Assembly: GCA_934757275.1 (NCBI GenBank)
Contig: CAKVLN010000005.1
Span: 62,001 to 126,000, forward strand
DNA from: an uncultured Candidatus Melainabacteria bacterium
Lineage (GTDB): Bacteria; Cyanobacteriota; Vampirovibrionia; Gastranaerophilales; Gastranaerophilaceae
Direction: 5' to 3'
Length of the DNA stretch: 64,000 bases
Part shown: piece after piece, positions 59,943 through 64,000 of the stretch
How the letters are laid out: every line of letters begins with the position of its first letter
Position numbering within the stretch: the stretch's first letter is position 1
Program-made: the position numbers and the translations under genes
Notes under the pieces: generated by a model
The model's database searches: none
Seen by the model: only the letters and a program-made list of their open reading frames with translations
What the model was told of the DNA's origin: nothing

Positions 59943-61133
59943 ATGCAAAATTTAGTTTCGTTTTTAGTTGGAGCATTATCAGCAGCATTAATCACGACAA
60001 TAGTATTTATTAAAAAACAAAGCTCTGAAAAAGAAGAGTTGATTAAGTTGCGTGCAAAAAGTGAAAACAACGAAAATTTGCAAGAACTCATCAAAAACGA
60101 TTTTGTTAAATTAGCAAATGAAGTCATTAAACAAGAGCAAGAAGATTTAAGGAAACAAAATCGAGAAGCCCTTGAAGAAAAACTTTTACCACTAAAAAAT
60201 GAACTAGGTGAATTTAAAACCAAAGTAGAACGATTCAACCTCTCTGGAGTTGAAAACACGACAAAAATCATTGAACAAATTTTAAACCTAGAAAAAAATA
60301 GCAACACAATTGCGCAAGAGGCAAAAAATTTAACAGAGGCACTTACAAAAAATCAAAACATAAAAGGTGCTTACGGAGAGAATTTGTTGGACACAGTTTT
60401 GCAGTCTTGCGGTATGAAAGAAGGGGTACATTATACGAAGCAACATGTAACCACTTCTGAAAACCTCCATGATGAAATGACACACACAATAAGACCAGAT
60501 GTCGTAATTAATTTGCCTGACAATAGGCACATAATAGTAGATTCAAAAGTGACTTTAACTAGTTTTCTGGCATGCGCTGAAAATAAAGACAAGATTAAAG
60601 ATTTTAAAGCCGAGGTAAAAAAGAGAATTATTGATTTATCCAACAAAAACTATCAGAGTGCAGAAGATTTGTGGCAACCTGATTTTGTGTTAATGTACAT
60701 GCCAATAGAAACTTCACTCCAGTTGCTTTACGAAGATTTTGACTTAATTAACTTTGCCTACAAGTCTAAAGTGATTATTGTTGGAACGGCGTCTTTGCTT
60801 GCAACAATAAGACTTGTAAATCAATTATTTGCACAACAAAAACAATGTGAATGTGTTGACCAAATTGTAAATGCTGGAACGAATTTATTTGAAACTTTTG
60901 TACAATTCTGCGAAGATTTAGTAGATGTTCAAAAAAGATTTGATGAGGTTAATAAAAAACTAAACACTACGATAAACAGATTTAAACGTAGAAATAACAA
61001 CAAGCCTAGCCTTTTTTCACAAGTGGAAGAATTAAAAAATTATGGTATAAATACAACAAAAGAAATTCCTGCAAAATTGTTGGAAGGTGAATTAGAAGAG
61101 GAAATTCAAAATGACGAAAATTCTTGTAGTTGA
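59943..61133 (+). CDS. rmuC: RmuC-family DNA recombination protein
   Basis: 396 aa. N-terminal membrane anchor (residues 4-22), long coiled coil (about 25-125), then the RmuC domain with KGAYGENLLDTVLQSCGM, RPDVVINLPDNRHIIVDSKVTLTSF and FVLMYMPIETSL: a PD-(D/E)xK-like nuclease fold (RPDV...DSK). RmuC limits inversions at short inverted repeats in E. coli. Overlaps the response regulator by 23 bases. Confidence 0.9.
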   Translation: MQNLVSFLVGALSAALITTIVFIKKQSSEKEELIKLRAKSENNENLQELIKNDFVKLANEVIKQEQEDLRKQNREALEEKLLPLKNELGEFKTKVERFNLSGVENTTKIIEQILNLEKNSNTIAQEAKNLTEALTKNQNIKGAYGENLLDTVLQSCGMKEGVHYTKQHVTTSENLHDEMTHTIRPDVVINLPDNRHIIVDSKVTLTSFLACAENKDKIKDFKAEVKKRIIDLSNKNYQSAEDLWQPDFVLMYMPIETSLQLLYEDFDLINFAYKSKVIIVGTASLLATIRLVNQLFAQQKQCECVDQIVNAGTNLFETFVQFCEDLVDVQKRFDEVNKKLNTTINRFKRRNNNKPSLFSQVEELKNYGINTTKEIPAKLLEGELEEEIQNDENSCS

Positions 61134-61806
61134 TGATGATAATGCGATAAATGAACTTATAAAAATAAATTTGGAACTTCAAGGGTATGAAGTAATACAA
61201 GCGTTCAATGGAATCGAAGGTTTTGCTCTAGCAAAACAAGAAGAGCCAGCTCTAATCATTCTAGACGTTATGATGCCAGAGGTTGATGGTTTCACTGTTG
61301 CTCAACGAATCAGACAATGTCCAGAAATCGCTGAAACACCGATTATCATGCTAACTGCATTATCGCAGCTTGATGATAAGGTTAACGGTTTCAATATTGG
61401 TGTTGATGATTATTTGACCAAACCTTTTGAAACAGAAGAATTGATTGTAAGAGTGCGTGCGCTATTAAAACGCACCAAACAAATTCCTAAATCGTCTGCA
61501 GTGAGAGAACTTTTGACTTACAAAGAAGTTACACTTCTTCCAGAAACTTATAGCGTACAAATTAATGACAAAATTCAAAAACTTACACCAATTGAATTTG
61601 ACATCTTTAATCTTCTTTTCCAAAATCACGGCAACATGGTGTCTGGAGCTAGGTTGCTTAAAGAAATTTGGGGGTATGAGCCAGATGATAATGTTGAAAC
61701 AATTAGGGTACATATTAGGCATCTAAGAAGCAAAATTGACAAAATTTCTGGCGATAAAAAATACATTGAAACAATTTATGGCGGTGGATATAAATTAAAT
61801 ATTTAA
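61111..61806 (+). CDS. OmpR/PhoB-type response regulator
   Basis: 231 aa. Receiver with DDD (8-10), phospho-acceptor D52 (IILDVMMPEVDG) and Lys in LTKPF; winged-helix output domain (TPIEFDIFNLLFQNHGNM, VRVHIRHLRSKI-like segment ETIRVHIRHLRSKID, YGGGYKL). ATG lies inside rmuC. No cognate kinase is in the window. Confidence 0.9.
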   Translation: MTKILVVDDDNAINELIKINLELQGYEVIQAFNGIEGFALAKQEEPALIILDVMMPEVDGFTVAQRIRQCPEIAETPIIMLTALSQLDDKVNGFNIGVDDYLTKPFETEELIVRVRALLKRTKQIPKSSAVRELLTYKEVTLLPETYSVQINDKIQKLTPIEFDIFNLLFQNHGNMVSGARLLKEIWGYEPDDNVETIRVHIRHLRSKIDKISGDKKYIETIYGGGYKLNI

Positions 61807-61899
61807 GTTTTGTAACAATTTATCTAAAACTTGCAATTATAGATTTTGTAAATACTTTATATATATAAGGAGCTAAAACTTCTTAGTTTGGAGAAATAA

Positions 61900-62811
61900 A
61901 TGCAAGAAATTAGAAACAATTTTACGATTCCAAAAGAACTGACGCAATATTACAATACTAGAAATGATGCATTAGAAGAAGAGTGTAATTTTTCTTCTAA
62001 CGTAAAAACAGAGCGTGATGACACGGGTAAACTTCTTGCTTTAAGAATTTATTCGCCTGATAACGATTTGCTTAAAAGTTTGCACTACGAGGGTTCAAAA
62101 ATAGCAGAGGTAAATTATTACAGGCAAAATTTATTATATTCCAGCAACAGTTATAGCAACGATTTATTAATCAAAAAAACTATTTACAGAAAGGACGGTT
62201 CTGCCGCCTATTCAATAGATTACGAGTACAATAAAGATAATCGAATATTAAGAATGTGCAAAAAAACGCCGCATAGAGAATTGTTAGTCGGTTATCGTTA
62301 TGATTCTTTTGGCAGAATTATCGAGAAAAACATAAGTTTGAATGGCAAACAAACAACGAAACAAGAATATCGATATGATGTTCTTGATAGAGTTGTAGAA
62401 TATAAAGACAGTAATCAAAAGATAGTAGTTGATAAAATTTCGCAAAAAAATGAGTTGATATCTTACACAATAACTGATAAAATAGATAATGTTATTAGTG
62501 TAGAAAATCATTTTGCGGACTGTGGTTACATTTGTACAACTTTAGTTGTTAACGGGCATACTACAACAGTAAATGATGCAAGTTATGTGGACAATATTAT
62601 GTTGAAAAAGCCTTATACAACAGAAGACGATTTAGATATAATTATTTCTAGTTTATTTACAAGTATGGATACCTCAACCTCAAGAACGGATTACTCTGAT
62701 GTATTATCTTCCAATGCAATGGGGCTTATTGATAGAAGTATTGAGATAAGGACATTACCAATATCATTGAGAAAAAGAGCTTTGTATAACACTCTCGTAA
62801 AAGGTGCTTAA
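61900..62811 (+). CDS. YD/RHS-repeat-like protein
   Basis: 303 aa. Central YD-type repeats are visible: VGYRYDSFGRIIEKN and QEYRYDVLDRVVEYKD, plus IDYEYNKDNRILRM, pattern Y-x-YD-x-x-(G/N)R-(I/V). No signal peptide seen, so either cytoplasmic or exported by another path. Shorter than classical Rhs toxins and without a toxin tip. GGAG lies 11-14 bases before the ATG. Confidence 0.65.
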   Translation: MQEIRNNFTIPKELTQYYNTRNDALEEECNFSSNVKTERDDTGKLLALRIYSPDNDLLKSLHYEGSKIAEVNYYRQNLLYSSNSYSNDLLIKKTIYRKDGSAAYSIDYEYNKDNRILRMCKKTPHRELLVGYRYDSFGRIIEKNISLNGKQTTKQEYRYDVLDRVVEYKDSNQKIVVDKISQKNELISYTITDKIDNVISVENHFADCGYICTTLVVNGHTTTVNDASYVDNIMLKKPYTTEDDLDIIISSLFTSMDTSTSRTDYSDVLSSNAMGLIDRSIEIRTLPISLRKRALYNTLVKGA

Positions 62812-62877
62812 CATTTTACAAAACTAAAATCATATAGTATAATAGTCTTGTTATATTATAGATTTTAGGAGGTTTTT

Positions 62878-63270
62878 ATGAAGGAAGAATTTACAACTAA
62901 TGCAAGACGTTGGTACGACAAAGACCCTGTATTATCATCAGCCATGAAAACCTTGGAAGAATCTGACGATGAAACTCAAATCAAAGTTGCACTTAATCTA
63001 ATCAAGATTATTACAGAACACCATTTGTCTAATACAGAATATGAATCAGTTGAAGATATAGTTTCTTCGACCGAAGATATGATGGACGAATCTAAGCATG
63101 GCAGATGGTATGATTTAGATGGAACTCTTAGAACTGCAATCAGCCTTTTACAAAATTGCCCTGATTCAACTCGTAGCATTATTGCAAAAGAAATGGCTAA
63201 AAACGTTATCGACATTATTAAAAAAGAAGAAGATGTTGATGATGTGGAATTAGATATTCCAGAGGAATAG
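62878..63270 (+). CDS. Small two-repeat protein
   Basis: 130 aa with two similar units: NARRWYDKDPVLSSAMKTLE (7-26) and HGRWYDLDGTLRTAISLLQN (about 74-93), each followed by a helical segment (ALNLIKIITEH / AKEMAKNVIDII). Strong AGGAGG before the ATG and a terminator afterwards, so a monocistronic, well-translated gene. Not recognised. Confidence 0.7.
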   Translation: MKEEFTTNARRWYDKDPVLSSAMKTLEESDDETQIKVALNLIKIITEHHLSNTEYESVEDIVSSTEDMMDESKHGRWYDLDGTLRTAISLLQNCPDSTRSIIAKEMAKNVIDIIKKEEDVDDVELDIPEE

Positions 63271-63290
63271 AAACTAAGTTATAGATTAAC

Positions 63291-63331
63291 AAAAGTCGGG
63301 TTCAACAATCATCATTGAACCCGACTTTTTT
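63291..63331. terminator. Bidirectional terminator
   Basis: GTCGGGTTCAA (63295-63305), 9-base loop, TTGAACCCGAC (63315-63325), T-run on one side and A-run on the other; serves both converging genes. Confidence 0.92.
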
Positions 63332-63336
63332 CAAAA

Positions 63337-64000
63337 CTAATCTACGTCAATCGGACTTCTTTGTATTAAATTAATAGCCTCTCTTGCTGTAAATACCAAA
63401 TCTTCTGGAATATTTGATATTGTACAGAATTGTCTTAGAACATCAATTACACGTTTAAAGCATCTTACAATATCACCTTCGCCCATATCAACTTGGTCAA
63501 CAATATCGTCCCATTCAGAACCGTTAACCCACATTTCAATTAGCGGTGAATAATAGCCGTTTATATACATTGGGTCTTCAACATCGTTGTGTTTTTGTTT
63601 CTTATCTAAATCACGTCTGATGTCTTTAATTTTATTCAATCGTTTTCTAACAGTTGGTGACAACGGTAATTGTGAGTACAAATCAGCTCTCATATCTTCT
63701 GTTGTAATTGCACAAACAACGCTTGCAAGCTCTGCTGGTGTCAAATTATCAAGCACACCAGAGAAAATTATTTGAGCTAAGAACAATTCGTTTTCAGAAC
63801 GAATTTGAGAAACTGTAACCCCACGTTCTGTTGGATAATTGTCCACAATATAGCCATAATCAATCAAAACGGCTCTATGTGACAAGAATTTATTCCAGAA
63901 AATATCTTTTTGTTTTTCAATCTCTTTGTCCAAATTCTTTTGTTTAGCAACATATCTATTCAACAAATCTAACGATTTCATATGTTTTTTGAACAATTTG
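63337..64000 (-). CDS. Ski2-like DEAD/DEAH helicase, C-terminal part (truncated at window edge)
   Basis: The frame is open to the end of the window; the first possible start (TTG at 63996) is surely internal. The approximately 220 residues seen fit the DSHCT domain of Mtr4/Ski2-like RNA helicases: ERGVTVSQIRSENELFLAQIIFSG (key ERG, SENEL), LTPAELASVVCAI, LIEMWVNGSEWDDI and MGEGDIVRCFKRVIDVLRQ, ending in a conserved R-S-x-x-x. Such helicases are common in Actinobacteria and Cyanobacteria. Confidence 0.82.
   Translation of the reverse strand, partial: KLFKKHMKSLDLLNRYVAKQKNLDKEIEKQKDIFWNKFLSHRAVLIDYGYIVDNYPTERGVTVSQIRSENELFLAQIIFSGVLDNLTPAELASVVCAITTEDMRADLYSQLPLSPTVRKRLNKIKDIRRDLDKKQKHNDVEDPMYINGYYSPLIEMWVNGSEWDDIVDQVDMGEGDIVRCFKRVIDVLRQFCTISNIPEDLVFTAREAINLIQRSPIDVD

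Noticed and set aside
1..64000. CRISPR array
   Set aside because: No regularly spaced identical repeats of 24-40 bases were seen; the direct repeats found are the att sites and the 78-bp duplication.

Overview
ORGANISM. AT-rich DNA from a bacterium with a two-membrane envelope: a TonB/ExbB/ExbD set, a tripartite efflux pump with a TolC-type outer-membrane factor, and many genes with signal peptides. Together with a Ski2-like helicase C-terminal domain of a kind also found in cyanobacteria, and a protein with an N-terminal NPVSFK-type motif, the window best fits a gut Melainabacteria/Vampirovibrionia genome (Gastranaerophilales-like). That assignment is inference from gene content, since no rRNA is present.

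LAYOUT. (1) 1-14.0 kb, core: NUDIX hydrolase, chorismate mutase, receiver-only regulator, TerC-like DUF475 protein, CCA-transferase-like enzyme, MgtC-like and TPR membrane proteins, an acidic orphan, DNA polymerase III delta and delta-prime, then a leftward tonB-exbB-exbD-exbD-membrane protein cluster and two secreted proteins. (2) 14.05 kb: tRNA-Asp(GTC). (3) 14.13-44.92 kb, an approximately 30.8-kb genomic island: a perfect 47-bp copy of the tRNA-Asp 3' half recurs at 44920-44966, and a tyrosine integrase lies just inside the tRNA-proximal end. (4) 45-64 kb, core again: SDR and SMR pseudogene remnants, an M48 protease and small secreted proteins, gyrA, a possible small toxin-like peptide, marR-emrA-emrB and a TolC-like gene, an acetyltransferase, a BI-1 protein, rmuC, an OmpR-type regulator, a YD-repeat protein and the end of a helicase gene.

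ISLAND CARGO. Left end: integrase, tandem-HTH protein (probable excisionase) and a retron-type reverse transcriptase (NAxxH, YVDD and ITG motifs) with a strongly structured leader RNA and an uncharacterised C-terminal domain that has its own internal ribosome binding site. Middle: an orphan CxxC protein, a DUF4143 ATPase, a serine recombinase, a RhuM-Fic protein, the DUF5131/TcmP pair, a run of nine leftward genes of which seven encode zinc-ribbon membrane proteins, a second tyrosine recombinase and a double-AAA ATPase. Right: a seven-gene metabolic module, namely Cat1-like CoA-transferase, sensor kinase, MBL-fold lactonase and CitB/DcuR-type regulator on one strand, and SucD, 4-hydroxybutyrate dehydrogenase and a small membrane protein on the other. 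This could interconvert succinate and 4-hydroxybutyrate and, through the lactonase, gamma-butyrolactone. A hipBA pair closes the island.

MOST NOTABLE. The retron with its possible internally started C-terminal product; the zinc-ribbon gene array; the self-regulated gamma-butyrolactone/4-hydroxybutyrate module; and a 78-bp duplication that puts a second copy of a MarR-type operator in front of the outer-membrane efflux gene.
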